A stretch of DNA of 64,000 nucleotides from Bacillota bacterium (GTDB lineage Bacteria; Bacillota; Clostridia; Lachnospirales; Lachnospiraceae): the NCBI GenBank assembly GCA_023441965.1, contig JAEZNB010000003.1, positions 1-64,000 on the forward strand. Reading direction: 5' to 3'. Below are positions 24,919-33,901 of this stretch, in pieces. The position numbers and the translations under genes were made by a program. Position 1 is the stretch's first letter. Each line of letters opens with the position of its first letter. The notes under the pieces were generated by a model. The model saw only the letters and a list, made by a program, of their open reading frames with translations, did no database searches and had not been told where the DNA came from.

Positions 24919-24965
24919 TACCTTAAGGATCAAATTCACTCTTGCCTGATAGTGCATTTTTTGGC

Positions 24966-24998
24966 AACAAAAAGGCCTTCCGGCATACCGGAAGGCCT
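24966..24998 (-). terminator. Rho-independent terminator of rpmF
   Basis: On the minus strand AGGCCTTCCGG (24988-24998) pairs perfectly with CCGGAAGGCCT (24973-24983), 4-base loop, followed by a T run in TTTTTGTTGCC. It ends the DUF177-rpmF transcript. Confidence 0.9.
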
Positions 24999-25010
24999 AG
25001 TTCTTGATCA

Positions 25011-25193
25011 TTACTCAGCCTGGGGAAGGATCTCCTTCTTGTTATAAGAACCACAAGCCTTACATACTCTATGAGGAACCATGAGCTCTCCGCACTTGCT
25101 GCACTTAACCAAGTTCGGAGCAGTCATCTTCCAATTAGCTCTACGGCTGTCTCTTCTTGCTTTTGACACTTTACCCTTAGGACAAATAGACAT
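25011..25193 (-). CDS. rpmF: 50S ribosomal protein L32
   Basis: Structural protein of the large ribosomal subunit. The N-terminal MSICPKGKVSKARRDSRRAN and two CxxC pairs (CSKCG, CKACG) that bind zinc identify it. The start at 25193 gives 60 residues; a GTG two codons earlier lies inside the ribosome binding site and is not used. The GGAGG that serves it is formed by the last codons of the DUF177 gene, two bases away, so the two are tightly coupled. A terminator follows. Confidence 0.97.
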   Translation of the reverse strand: MSICPKGKVSKARRDSRRANWKMTAPNLVKCSKCGELMVPHRVCKACGSYNKKEILPQAE

Positions 25194-25195
25194 AG

Positions 25196-25723
25196 TCACA
25201 CCTCCTTAAAATTGTTAAATATATCTCGGATTACTGACATTCTGGAATCATATGACCTGTTATCACAGTTACAGGTTTCCTCATTCAGATTCACTCCACA
25301 GGATTTGCAAATTCCTTTGCACTCCTCACTGCATAACAGCTTCATCGGAAAACCCAGCAAAATCTCGTCATAGATTAATATGTCTACATCCAGATTGTAT
25401 CCACTTATATAATTGGTTTCATCCAATTCTTCTGCCCGTTCCTCATCCGTCAGCCGGAAATCAATCTCCTTCAGGATGTGGATCCCCATGGGATAAGTCA
25501 GCTGCTTCAAGCATCTGGCGCAGAATAGGGATAAAGAAATATTCGTACTACCCTCTATCAAAACCGTCCTGTTTCCAAGATTGGTAATCGTAAGATCTAC
25601 TGCATCCTTTTCGGCTATTCCATATGAATTCCCCTGAAACTGAAAGTGGTCCATCTCAATGGGAGCCAGGATATGTTCTACTTTATCCTTCGTGGTCATG
25701 ATCTCTGATAATGATATTAGCAT
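25196..25723 (-). CDS. DUF177 (YceD/YlbN) family protein
   Basis: Small cytoplasmic protein almost always encoded before rpmF; its E. coli relative is linked to 23S rRNA or ribosome assembly. Family features seen are CARCLKQLTYPM in the middle, the acidic stretch DILIYDEILLGFPMKLLCSEECKG, and the cysteine cluster CKGICKSCGVNL then CNCD near the C-terminus, likely a metal site. The start at 25723 has CGGAGA upstream and gives 175 residues; an ATG at 25768 would lie within about 13 bases of the transcription start and lacks a ribosome binding site. Confidence 0.9.
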   Translation of the reverse strand: MLISLSEIMTTKDKVEHILAPIEMDHFQFQGNSYGIAEKDAVDLTITNLGNRTVLIEGSTNISLSLFCARCLKQLTYPMGIHILKEIDFRLTDEERAEELDETNYISGYNLDVDILIYDEILLGFPMKLLCSEECKGICKSCGVNLNEETCNCDNRSYDSRMSVIRDIFNNFKEV

Positions 25724-25787
25724 AGTATTCTCCGAATATCTGTGTAAAGAGTGGACTGATACTGTCATTCTTTACGCACTATATTGT

Positions 25788-25816
25788 ATTATAACCAGTA
25801 GTACCCTTTTTGTCAA
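25788..25816 (-). promoter_or_regulatory. Consensus sigma-A promoter of the DUF177-rpmF operon
   Basis: On the minus strand TTGACA (25811-25816), 17 bases and TATAAT (25788-25793): both boxes match the consensus exactly with ideal spacing, as expected for a ribosomal protein operon. It lies between ackA and the DUF177 gene. Confidence 0.9.
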
Positions 25817-25854
25817 TGATAATTTAACCGCTGCCGCACCTGAATACGCTCAAA

Positions 25855-27045
25855 TTACAGCAGAGCGACGGTCTCTCTGGCAATGGCCAGCTCCTCGTTG
25901 GTTGGAATGATAGCTACCTTTACCTTAGAATCCGGTGTGGTCAGCATCGTCTCCTTACCTCTGGCCTTATTAGCCTCATGATCGATGGTGATGCCCAGAT
26001 AACCAAGATAATCACATACCTCTGCTCTTACCTTATAATCATTCTCACCGACTCCGGCCGTAAAGGCAATGGCATCCACTCCGTTCATGGCTGCCACATA
26101 TCCGCCGATATACTTAGCCACCCGATATACAAACACATCAAAGGCGATGCGTGCCAGCTCATTACCGGTATCCATGGCGGCATTGATATCTCTGAAGTCA
26201 CTGGATACATTTGACATACCCTGTACACCGGACTGCTTATTCAGTAGGTTCATAATCTCATCGATGTTCTTGTTTTCCTTCTTGGCAATGAATTCAATAA
26301 TGGAGGGATCGATATCACCGCTTCTGGTTCCCATGACCAGACCGGATAAGGGAGTAAAGCCCATGCTGGTGTCAATGGACTTACCGTTCAATACTGCCGT
26401 GATGCTGGCGCCGTTGCCCAGATGGCATACGATAATCTTGGAATTCTCCAGCTTCAGCCCGCAGTACTCAGCCATACGCTTTGATACAAAGCTGTGACTT
26501 GTTCCGTGGAAGCCGTATTTTCTTATTTTATAGTCATTGTAATAGGAAACGGGAAGACCATATAAATATGCCTTGGCCGGTATGGTCTGGTGGAAGGCCG
26601 TATCAAATACCGCTACCATCGGAACACCCTTCATCAGACTTTCACAAGCCCGGATACCGATCAGGTTAGCCGGATTATGCAGGGGAGCCAGATCATTACA
26701 CTCCTCAATTGCTTTGATTACTTCTTCGTTGATGATGGTAGACGCTGCAAACTTCTCACCGCCATGGACAACTCTGTGTCCGACTGCTCCGATTTCTGAT
26801 AATTCGGAAATCACTCCATGGTTCTTGTCTGTTAATGCATCCAGTACCATCTGTACCGCAACCTCATGGTTTGGCATGGCGGACTCTATAACAACCTTGT
26901 CCCCCTGATCGGGACTATGCTTTAAAACACTCATTTCCTGACCGATTCTCTCACAGATACCGACTGCCAATGCCTTCTCTGTCTCCGAGTCAATCAGCTG
27001 ATATTTTAAGGATGAGCTTCCACAGTTAATCACTAATACTTTCAT
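25855..27045 (-). CDS. ackA: Acetate kinase
   Basis: Makes ATP and acetate from acetyl phosphate, the final energy-yielding step of acetate fermentation. The opening MKVLVINCGSSSLKYQLID is the phosphate-binding motif of the ASKHA fold. Other hallmarks are AVGHRVVHGGEKFAAS, FDTAFHQTIPAKAYLYGLP, RKYGFHGTSHSFVS, CHLGNGASITA and FTAGVGEN. Length, 396 residues, is normal. It follows pta by 17 bases. The pair converts acetyl-CoA to acetate and is divergent from tmcAL, whose enzyme consumes acetate. Confidence 0.98.
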   Translation of the reverse strand: MKVLVINCGSSSLKYQLIDSETEKALAVGICERIGQEMSVLKHSPDQGDKVVIESAMPNHEVAVQMVLDALTDKNHGVISELSEIGAVGHRVVHGGEKFAASTIINEEVIKAIEECNDLAPLHNPANLIGIRACESLMKGVPMVAVFDTAFHQTIPAKAYLYGLPVSYYNDYKIRKYGFHGTSHSFVSKRMAEYCGLKLENSKIIVCHLGNGASITAVLNGKSIDTSMGFTPLSGLVMGTRSGDIDPSIIEFIAKKENKNIDEIMNLLNKQSGVQGMSNVSSDFRDINAAMDTGNELARIAFDVFVYRVAKYIGGYVAAMNGVDAIAFTAGVGENDYKVRAEVCDYLGYLGITIDHEANKARGKETMLTTPDSKVKVAIIPTNEELAIARETVALL

Positions 27046-27062
27046 TTTCTTTTCCCTCCAAC

Positions 27063-28061
27063 TTACTTCACTGCTGATGCCTGTACAGCAGTAATCGCTA
27101 CAACACCGACAATATCATTCGCCGAACAGCCTCTGGAAAGGTCGTTCACAGGCTTTGCTATACCCTGGGTAATGGGACCGTAAGCCTCTGCCTTCGCCAG
27201 TCTTTCAACAATTTTATAGCCGATATTACCGGCATCCAGATCAGGGAAAATAAGAACATTCGCTTTTCCCGCTACCTCACTGCCAGGTGCCTTGGAGGCT
27301 CCGACCTTGGGTACGATCGCCGCATCCAGCTGCATCTCACCGTCAATCTTTATGTCGGGATATAATTCCTTGGCAATCCTGGTTGCTTCCACAACCTTAT
27401 CTACATCGGGATGCTTCGCACTGCCCTTGGTGGAATGGGACAGCATGGCAACATAGGCCTCTTTCTCTACCAAAAGCTCAAAGCTCTTTGCACTGCTGGC
27501 TGCGATTGCTGCCAGCTCCTCAGAGTTCGGATTCTGATTCAGCCCTGAGTCGGCAAATATGAAGGCTCCGTCAGCGCCAAACTCACAATCCGGAACCACC
27601 ATCAGGAAGAAAGCGGATACCAGCTTGGTACCGGGAGCTGTTTTTAATATCTGCAGAGCGGGACGTAAGGTATCGGCAGTGGAGTGAACCGCTCCGGACA
27701 CAAGTCCGTCTGCGTCCCCTGTCTTTACCATCATCATTCCGAAGTAGGGATAGCTCTTTGTCAGAATCTCTCTGGCCTCCTCCGGAGTCATACCCTTGCT
27801 CTTTCTTAATTCAACAAAAAGATCAATATAAGCTTGCAGCTTATCTGTATGATTAGGATCAACCACTACTGCCTTGGACAGATCCAGGTCCTGTGAGTTC
27901 CTGGCGATCTCTTCCTCATTGCCGATTAATACAAGCTTGGCAATTCCCTCGGCGAGAATGGTATGTGCTGCCTCTAAAACTCTTCTGTCACTTGTCTCCG
28001 GCAGTACAATCGTCTTCATTTCCTTTCTGGCTCTTTCTTTGATTACATCAATAAATCCCAT
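27063..28061 (-). CDS. pta: Phosphate acetyltransferase
   Basis: Converts acetyl-CoA and phosphate to acetyl phosphate. It is the short, 332-residue class I enzyme without the regulatory N-terminal domains of the long E. coli form. Typical segments are IVLPETSDRRVLEAA, AREILTKSYPYFGMMMVKTGDADGLVSGAVHSTADTLRPALQI, FADSGLNQNP and LIFPDLDAGNIGYKIVERL. GGAAGGAG precedes the ATG. It is the first gene of pta-ackA, with a promoter at 28131-28159. Confidence 0.97.
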   Translation of the reverse strand: MGFIDVIKERARKEMKTIVLPETSDRRVLEAAHTILAEGIAKLVLIGNEEEIARNSQDLDLSKAVVVDPNHTDKLQAYIDLFVELRKSKGMTPEEAREILTKSYPYFGMMMVKTGDADGLVSGAVHSTADTLRPALQILKTAPGTKLVSAFFLMVVPDCEFGADGAFIFADSGLNQNPNSEELAAIAASSAKSFELLVEKEAYVAMLSHSTKGSAKHPDVDKVVEATRIAKELYPDIKIDGEMQLDAAIVPKVGASKAPGSEVAGKANVLIFPDLDAGNIGYKIVERLAKAEAYGPITQGIAKPVNDLSRGCSANDIVGVVAITAVQASAVK

Positions 28062-28130
28062 GATGTTTTCTCCTTCCTAACATCTTTGTCTGTATTAGTA
28101 TGTACATAATTCGCAAAACCCATAAATTTT

Positions 28131-28159
28131 ATTATAGTACATACCCGCTTTATTAACAA
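28131..28159 (-). promoter_or_regulatory. Probable promoter of pta-ackA
   Basis: Minus-strand TTGTTA (28154-28159), 17 bases, TATAAT (28131-28136). Transcription would start near 28124, leaving a leader of about 60 bases. Confidence 0.65.
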
Positions 28160-28201
28160 GTATTTTTTTGTTAACTTCATATCAAAAAAGAAAGCGGCTG
28201 C

Positions 28202-28230
28202 TTGTCTTTTCCCGGTCCTTCCGATATAAT
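28202..28230 (+). promoter_or_regulatory. Probable promoter of tmcAL
   Basis: TTGTCT (28202-28207), 17 bases and TATAAT (28225-28230). Its -35 box lies 43 bases from the divergent pta -35 box, so the two promoters are back to back. Confidence 0.65.
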
Positions 28231-28315
28231 TTAGATAAATGCTATTGATACTGACACTGAAGTGACTGTATGAATGAACCGGTCATATACATTCCCGGGC
28301 TGTACGGAGGTAAAA

Positions 28316-29647
28316 ATGAAGGTAGCGGGCATCATCGTGGAATACAACCCCTTCCACAACGGTCATAAATATCATATCGAGGAAGCCAGAAGATTGACCG
28401 GAGCAGATTATGTGATTGCGGTGATGAGCGGCAACTTCGTCCAAAGGGGTACTCCTGCCATCATCGACAAATACAGCCGTACCAAAATGGCTTTGCAGAA
28501 TGGCGTGGATCTGGTGCTTGAGCTTCCGGTCTCATATGCGACCGGAAGTGCGGAATACTTTGCCATGGGAGCGGTCTCCCTCCTGGACAAGCTTGGTATC
28601 GTGGACTTTCTATGCTTCGGAAGCGAATGCGGTGACATTGCCCTTCTGGAGGAAGCAGCAGAGCTGTTGCTTCAGGCTCCCAAGCTATATGATGAGAAGC
28701 TCTTCTCCTATGTGAAGGAGGGCTTTCCCTATCCGGCTGCCAGGGCCAAGGCAGTAGAGCATATCTATCATTCCTCCGGAGATCAGGCTGCCTACCGAAA
28801 GATCGCTGCCGTCCTGTCTGAGCCCAATAATATCCTTGGCCTGGAATATATGAAGGCGTTGAACAAGCTTTCTTCCTCCATGACACCGATTACGGTTACC
28901 AGACAGACAGCCCATTATCATCAGAAATCTCTGACCGACCAAAAGCTGAAGGCAACTCGTAGCCTGAAGGCTTCGCAGCTTACGCCGGAGCAGGGGGATG
29001 ACAATAAGGTCATCAGCTCCGCTACCGCCATACGCAATGCTTTGCTCTCGGAAGGCAAGATCCTTGACCTATCCGGGATCAGAAGCAGTGTTCCGGAGGA
29101 TGTATATGAGCTCCTGGAAGAGCAATATAAGAAATCCTATCCCATCACAGAGGAGGCCTTTGCCCAGATTATCATCTATAAGCTCTTGTCTGAAAGCAGT
29201 GAAGTTCTAACCTCCTATGTGGATATCAGCCCTGATCTGGCTGACCGGATGACGAATATCAGTAATACCTACCTTAGTATCGCAGAGCTGACGAAGAAAA
29301 TAAAAACAAGGAATGTAACCCACACCCGGATCAACCGTGCTCTGGTCCATCTGCTTCTGAATATCAGGAATGATGCCTTACAGGCTTATCTGCAGAAGAG
29401 CTGCTCCTTTTATGCCAGGGTTCTGGGCTTAAGGCGGTCCTCCTCCCTCCTGCTGAAGAGAATCACTGAAATCGGCCAGATCCCGGTCATAACCAAGGTA
29501 GCAAAGGCGGACAGTATACTGGAGCCCTTGGGCAGGCAGATGCTGTCAGAGGACCTCTTTGCGACTCACCTTTATAATCAGGCCGTCTTCGGAACCTATC
29601 AGTACTCTCTGCCAAATGAGTATCAACATGGAATGATCCTTCTTTAG
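28316..29647 (+). CDS. tmcAL: tRNA(Met) cytidine acetate ligase TmcAL (YlbM)
   Basis: Uses ATP and acetate to acetylate the wobble cytidine (ac4C34) of elongator tRNA-Met. The nucleotidyltransferase motif is at the very start, MKVAGIIVEYNPFHNGHKYH (HxGH), followed by VIAVMSGNFVQRGTPAIIDKYSRTKMAL and the second-half SSATAIRNAL. The start at 28316 has GGAGG five bases upstream and matches the family; an ATG 14 codons earlier is in frame but has no ribosome binding site. 443 residues. It is divergent from pta-ackA, whose product is its substrate, and ends before a bidirectional terminator shared with pepF. Confidence 0.92.
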   Translation: MKVAGIIVEYNPFHNGHKYHIEEARRLTGADYVIAVMSGNFVQRGTPAIIDKYSRTKMALQNGVDLVLELPVSYATGSAEYFAMGAVSLLDKLGIVDFLCFGSECGDIALLEEAAELLLQAPKLYDEKLFSYVKEGFPYPAARAKAVEHIYHSSGDQAAYRKIAAVLSEPNNILGLEYMKALNKLSSSMTPITVTRQTAHYHQKSLTDQKLKATRSLKASQLTPEQGDDNKVISSATAIRNALLSEGKILDLSGIRSSVPEDVYELLEEQYKKSYPITEEAFAQIIIYKLLSESSEVLTSYVDISPDLADRMTNISNTYLSIAELTKKIKTRNVTHTRINRALVHLLLNIRNDALQAYLQKSCSFYARVLGLRRSSSLLLKRITEIGQIPVITKVAKADSILEPLGRQMLSEDLFATHLYNQAVFGTYQYSLPNEYQHGMILL

Positions 29648-29677
29648 AAGGAAAAAACTTGTATGCTTAACAATTTT

Positions 29678-29710
29678 AGGGGCTGTTTCTATCGATAACA
29701 GCCCCTTTGC
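29678..29710. terminator. Bidirectional terminator between tmcAL and pepF
   Basis: AGGGGCTGTT (29678-29687) pairs perfectly with AACAGCCCCT (29697-29706), 9-base loop. T-rich sequence follows on both strands (TTTGCTT to the right, and AAAATTG to the left, read as CAATTTT). Confidence 0.8.
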
Positions 29711-29753
29711 TTATGTCCAAATATTCAATTCTTACCTAAGTCTTGTCAGGCTC

Positions 29754-31562
29754 CTATTCGCCCATCAGCTCCTCCATCTGGTCCAGCAGCTCCTTAAAGA
29801 GAGCCAGGGCCTGGTTCACAGGCTCCTTCGTGCTCATATCAACCCCTGCTGCCTTTAAGAGCTCAATCGGATAATTGGAGCTGCCGCTGCTTAAGAAGCG
29901 GATATAATCCTCCACGGCAGGCTTCCCTTCTGTCAGAATTCTTCTGGACAGGGCAATGGCTGCCGAATAACCGGTTGCATACTGATATACATAGAAGGCA
30001 TTATAGAAGTGGGGAATCCTCGCCCATTCCATATCAATCTCCGGATCAATGACGATGTCCTTACCGAAGTAGGCCACATTCAGGTCATGATAGATCTTGC
30101 ACAGGGCCTCTGCGGTCAGGCTTTCTCCCTTCTCCACCATCCTATGGGTAAGCATCTCAAATTCTGCGAACATGGTCTGCCGGAAGAGGGTCCCCTTGAA
30201 CTTCTCCAGGAAATGATTGATCAGATAAGCCTTCTGCTTCTTGTCCTCCGTGTTCTTCAGCATATAGTCAATCAGCAGAGCCTCATTACAGGTGGAGGCT
30301 ACCTCTGCCACGAAGATCTTATAACCCGCATAGACATAGGGCTGGGTCCTGTCCGATAAATAGCTGTGGATGGCATGCCCCATCTCATGAGCCAGGGTGA
30401 AAACATTATTCAAGGTCTCATTGTAATTTAAAAGGACATAGGGATGGGTCCCATAGGCGCCCCAGGAATAGGCTCCACTCCTTTTATTCTCATTCTCATA
30501 GACATCGATCCAGCGGTTCTGATAGCCCTCCTCAAGGATATTCCGATATTCTGCACCGAGGGGCTCCAGTCCCTTGGTAACCAGCTCCTTCGCCTCATCG
30601 AAGGGAAGCTCCATCTTGATGTCCTGTACCAGTGGGGTATAGAGGTCGTACATATGAAGCTCCTCTAAGTTCAGCAGCTGCTTGCGGATGGAAACATAAC
30701 GATGCATCAGCTCCATATTGTCATGAACAGCGGAAATCAGATTCGTATAAACCTCTACCGAGATATTGGCAGCGTCCAGGGCCTTAGCCAAGGTGGATTC
30801 ATACTTTCTGGTCTTCGCAAAGAAGGACTCCTGCTTCACATTGGCACTAAAGGCAGCAGCCAGGGTGTTCTTAAAGCTGCTGTAGGTAGCGTATACCCCT
30901 TCAAAGGCTTCCCTTCTTACTCTTCGGTCATTGCTTTCCAGCAGCTGACCATATCTGCCGTGAGTGATTTTAACAAGCTCCCCGTTCTCATCCTTTACTT
31001 CCGGGAATTTGAGATCGGCATTATTGAACATGGAAAAGATGTTATCCGGAGCCTCAGCGATCTCGCCGGCATCGGCCAGCAGGCTCTCCAGCTCGGCAGA
31101 CAGGATGTGGGGCTTCAATCTTAAGATATCCTTCAGATAGAAGTCATAAAGCTTTAACTCCTCATTCTCCTTTTTAAACTGAAGCAGGGTCTCCTCCGGA
31201 ATCGTCAGTATCTCCGGTGTGGCAAAGGACAAGGCTGAATTCACCTGTACGGAAAGCATATTTGCCTTATTGGACAGATCCTGATACACCGCATTGCCGG
31301 TATCCTCATGGTATTTCTGATTCGCATAGACATAGACCCGCTCCAACAGTCTTCCGATATCATCGGACAGCTTTAAGAAGCCGAGCAGAATCTCCCCTGA
31401 TTTTGCCAGTCTTCCCTGATACTCTGCCACCTTCGGCAGTAAGCCCTTCACCTGCTCGAACTCCTTCTGCCACTCCGCATCGGTAGCATAGAGGTCCTCA
31501 ATCGCCCAGGTATATTGCTTCTCGACTTCATTTCTTTTCGGTAATTTCGCATTTTTAGCCAT
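29754..31562 (-). CDS. pepF: Oligoendopeptidase F (M3 family)
   Basis: Cytoplasmic zinc metallopeptidase that cuts oligopeptides of roughly 7 to 17 residues. The active site is AHEMGHAIHSYLS (His392, Glu393, His396), with the third ligand region FVAEVASTCNEALL downstream. The N-terminal helical part (EKQYTWAIEDLYATDAEWQ, then SLSFATPEI-like segments) and C-terminal YSAAIALSRRIL are typical. Length, 602 residues, is normal. No signal peptide. It stands alone, divergent from ylbJ and convergent with tmcAL. Confidence 0.96.
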   Translation of the reverse strand: MAKNAKLPKRNEVEKQYTWAIEDLYATDAEWQKEFEQVKGLLPKVAEYQGRLAKSGEILLGFLKLSDDIGRLLERVYVYANQKYHEDTGNAVYQDLSNKANMLSVQVNSALSFATPEILTIPEETLLQFKKENEELKLYDFYLKDILRLKPHILSAELESLLADAGEIAEAPDNIFSMFNNADLKFPEVKDENGELVKITHGRYGQLLESNDRRVRREAFEGVYATYSSFKNTLAAAFSANVKQESFFAKTRKYESTLAKALDAANISVEVYTNLISAVHDNMELMHRYVSIRKQLLNLEELHMYDLYTPLVQDIKMELPFDEAKELVTKGLEPLGAEYRNILEEGYQNRWIDVYENENKRSGAYSWGAYGTHPYVLLNYNETLNNVFTLAHEMGHAIHSYLSDRTQPYVYAGYKIFVAEVASTCNEALLIDYMLKNTEDKKQKAYLINHFLEKFKGTLFRQTMFAEFEMLTHRMVEKGESLTAEALCKIYHDLNVAYFGKDIVIDPEIDMEWARIPHFYNAFYVYQYATGYSAAIALSRRILTEGKPAVEDYIRFLSSGSSNYPIELLKAAGVDMSTKEPVNQALALFKELLDQMEELMGE

Positions 31563-31666
31563 TCCAACATCTCCTTTTGCCCTTTTCCGTTAATATATGA
31601 ATACTTTGAATAAAGCTGTATCTCATCCAATAAATTATAGTAAGCGAACTTCCTTAAGGAGTCCTT

Positions 31667-32734
31667 ATGTCCCCGGTTAAATATAAAAATAAAATAATCA
31701 AAGGTGCAATTCTTTTCTTCTTTCTACTGATCTTCCTCTTCCCCTATGCCTCATATCAGGGGGCCAGCTCCGGACTGCTCCTTTGGTTTCTGAATGTCCT
31801 GCCCAATCTGCTGCCCTTTATCATCGTGTCCAATCTTATGATCCGTCTGAATATCGCAGGACAGATCAGCCGCTTCCTCTATCCGGTCCTGGGAAGATTG
31901 TTCCGCTTAAGCCATGATGGCTGTTATCCCCTGCTCTTAGGCTTCCTGTCCGGTATACCCATGGGGGCCAAATCCTCGGCAGATCTGGTAAATGAGAGGA
32001 GAATCAGCAAGGAAGAAGGCAATTTCCTTCTCAGTATGTGCAACAATGCCAGTCCTGTCTTTATCATGAACTATATTGCCATCAATCAATTAAAGCTTCC
32101 CCAATTCAGACTTCCCCTATTCCTGATCGTCTACTGCTCCGCTGTTATCAGCGCCCTGCTGTACAAGGCTGTAGGTAAATTACGAAAAGACAACCCGTTT
32201 CCTGCTCCCATGCCACAAGCTGATACTTTGAAGGGGAAGGACCCTTCTCCGGTCCGCCTTCAGACCGGTGCCGAGAAAGAGGTACTCCTGAAGGCGACTG
32301 CTTTTCAGAAGAAAGAGAAGCCGGAACTAAGGCCGCGGTCCGTCCGCTTCTCCTTTGACATGGTGGATCATTCCATTATGAACGGCTTTGAGGTAATCAC
32401 GAAGATCGGCGGTTATATCATCCTCTTTTCCATTCTGGCACAGGTCGTCAATGAGACCCTGCCTGCCATGGGAATCCTGAAGGCTTCCTTTATGGGTATG
32501 CTGGAGATCACTACGGGAATTAACCAGCTCTGTAAGCTTCAGATCGGAAGTAGCATAAAAATAGTCCTGGCTGCAGTACTAACCTCCTTCGGCGGTTTAT
32601 CCGGTATGGCTCAAACCAAGAGTGTACTTGGATACTCAGGACTATCCATAAAATCATATTTTCTCGTAAAGTTATTCAATGCTTTCGTTACCTTTATGAT
32701 AACCATGATCTATGTAACCTTACTCCGGAATTAG
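31667..32734 (+). CDS. ylbJ: Sporulation membrane protein YlbJ
   Basis: Multi-pass nucleoside-recognition/Gate domain protein; in Bacillus YlbJ is sigma-E dependent and needed for a proper spore cortex. Family signatures are YASYQGASSGLLLWFLNVLPNLLPF, the GFLSGIPMGAKSSADLV motif and SMCNNASPVFIMNYIA. A charged loop of about 60 residues (around 175-235) lies between the two Gate halves and is longer than in Bacillus. 355 residues. AAGGAG precedes the ATG. Its stop overlaps by 4 bases the stop of the converging coiled-coil gene. Its place near coaD and rsmD mirrors Bacillus ylbH-I-J. Confidence 0.88.
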   Translation: MSPVKYKNKIIKGAILFFFLLIFLFPYASYQGASSGLLLWFLNVLPNLLPFIIVSNLMIRLNIAGQISRFLYPVLGRLFRLSHDGCYPLLLGFLSGIPMGAKSSADLVNERRISKEEGNFLLSMCNNASPVFIMNYIAINQLKLPQFRLPLFLIVYCSAVISALLYKAVGKLRKDNPFPAPMPQADTLKGKDPSPVRLQTGAEKEVLLKATAFQKKEKPELRPRSVRFSFDMVDHSIMNGFEVITKIGGYIILFSILAQVVNETLPAMGILKASFMGMLEITTGINQLCKLQIGSSIKIVLAAVLTSFGGLSGMAQTKSVLGYSGLSIKSYFLVKLFNAFVTFMITMIYVTLLRN

Positions 32735-33372
32735 TTAACGTCATTTAAGAAGGTATTCTCATCAAAATCGAACTCTTCATCCTTATAGGCATGAGGGTCG
32801 CTCAAGTCTGTTGCCTTCTCCTGGGGATACAGCTGCTCATTCAGTTCTCTTTTATTCGTACTGATGATATCAAGACTGCTTCTTAAGGTACCGATAAATC
32901 CATCATATCTGGACAAAGCATTGTCATAGGCACTGGCCACAACCCGCTCAACCTCTGTCAGGATCTCGTTGGAATAAACCAGTGCACCCGTTCTGATCTG
33001 ATCCGCTTCCTCCTGGGCTTCCCTGCGCAGCCTGTCTGCCTCCTGGGAGGCCTGCATAATCATCTCATTGGCTTCATAATAAGCCTGCTGCATAATCTCA
33101 TGCTCATTCAGAAGCTCCTTCGCCTTCTCCCTGGCCTGTACCAGAATTCCCTCTGCCTTACTCTCTGCATCTGCCATGATTGCATCCCTGTTGGCAATGA
33201 TCTTCTGATAGCGTTTGATCTCATCCGGGGTCCGAAGTCTAAGCTCATCCAGCAAATCATAGAGCTCGTCCTTCGGAACGATAACCTTAGTGCTTGACAA
33301 TGGCTGCATTCTGCAGCTTTCAACAAATTCATAAATGTCTTCGATTAACTGTTCAATTCTGCTTGCTCCCAT
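32731..33372 (-). CDS. DivIVA-like coiled-coil protein (annotated elsewhere as ATPase subunit)
   Basis: A 213-residue soluble protein, mostly one long coiled coil (about residues 55-175, rich in Glu, Ala, Arg and Gln). A short N-terminal domain (MGASRIEQLIEDIYEFVESC) and an acidic tail (DEEFDFDENTFLNDVN) flank it. Such proteins beside coaD in Clostridia are often labelled V-ATPase subunit H-like, but no ATPase genes are nearby and a scaffold or division role is at least as likely. The start at 33372 has AGGAG upstream and lies one base after the coaD stop; upstream codons in the same frame lie inside coaD. Confidence 0.7.
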   Translation of the reverse strand: MGASRIEQLIEDIYEFVESCRMQPLSSTKVIVPKDELYDLLDELRLRTPDEIKRYQKIIANRDAIMADAESKAEGILVQAREKAKELLNEHEIMQQAYYEANEMIMQASQEADRLRREAQEEADQIRTGALVYSNEILTEVERVVASAYDNALSRYDGFIGTLRSSLDIISTNKRELNEQLYPQEKATDLSDPHAYKDEEFDFDENTFLNDVN

Positions 33373-33373
33373 T

Positions 33374-33874
33374 TCAAACACTCCTTGTAATATGATATTT
33401 ATCGTAGATGGACTGCACGATGCTCTCCGGAACGAACTGTCTGATGTCACCGCCATAGCTGGCAATTTCCTTTACGGCACTGGAGCTTAGATAGGAATAC
33501 TCTACACTGGTGGTAAAGAAGATGGTGTCTATTTTTGAGTTTAACTTGTGGTTCATCTGGGCGATCTGCAGCTCATATTCAAAGTCTGTGACAGCTCGGA
33601 AGCCCCTGACAATCAAGGATGCATTCTTCTGCTCAGCGAAATCCACCAGCAGGCCTTCAAAGGCCTCTGCCCTGACATGGGATAGCCTTGGGTCTTTTCT
33701 GATTACCCGTTCTATCAGTTCAACCCGCTCTTCTGCAGTAAATAGCGGTCTTTTGGAGCTGTTCCTAAGTACGCCGATCGTCAGCTGATCCACCAGACCG
33801 GAGGCCCGGATGATGATATCAAGATGTCCAAGCGTAATGGGGTCAAAGCTTCCGGGATATATTCCAATTTTCAT
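33374..33874 (-). CDS. coaD: Pantetheine-phosphate adenylyltransferase (CoaD)
   Basis: Adds AMP to 4'-phosphopantetheine to form dephospho-CoA, the fourth step of CoA synthesis. The start is the family's MKIGIYPGSFDPITLGHLDI, with the TxGH motif (TLGH). Further conserved parts are VRGFRAVTDFEYELQIAQMN and the C-terminal ISSTxVRE equivalent (YLSSSAVKEIASYGGDI). I chose the start at 33874, which has AGGAAAGGAA upstream, giving 166 residues; nine more codons to an earlier ATG are unlikely. It is second in the rsmD-coaD-coiled-coil operon. Confidence 0.97.
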   Translation of the reverse strand: MKIGIYPGSFDPITLGHLDIIIRASGLVDQLTIGVLRNSSKRPLFTAEERVELIERVIRKDPRLSHVRAEAFEGLLVDFAEQKNASLIVRGFRAVTDFEYELQIAQMNHKLNSKIDTIFFTTSVEYSYLSSSAVKEIASYGGDIRQFVPESIVQSIYDKYHITRSV

Positions 33875-33901
33875 TTTATTCCTTTCCTCTGGCATGTCCA
33901 A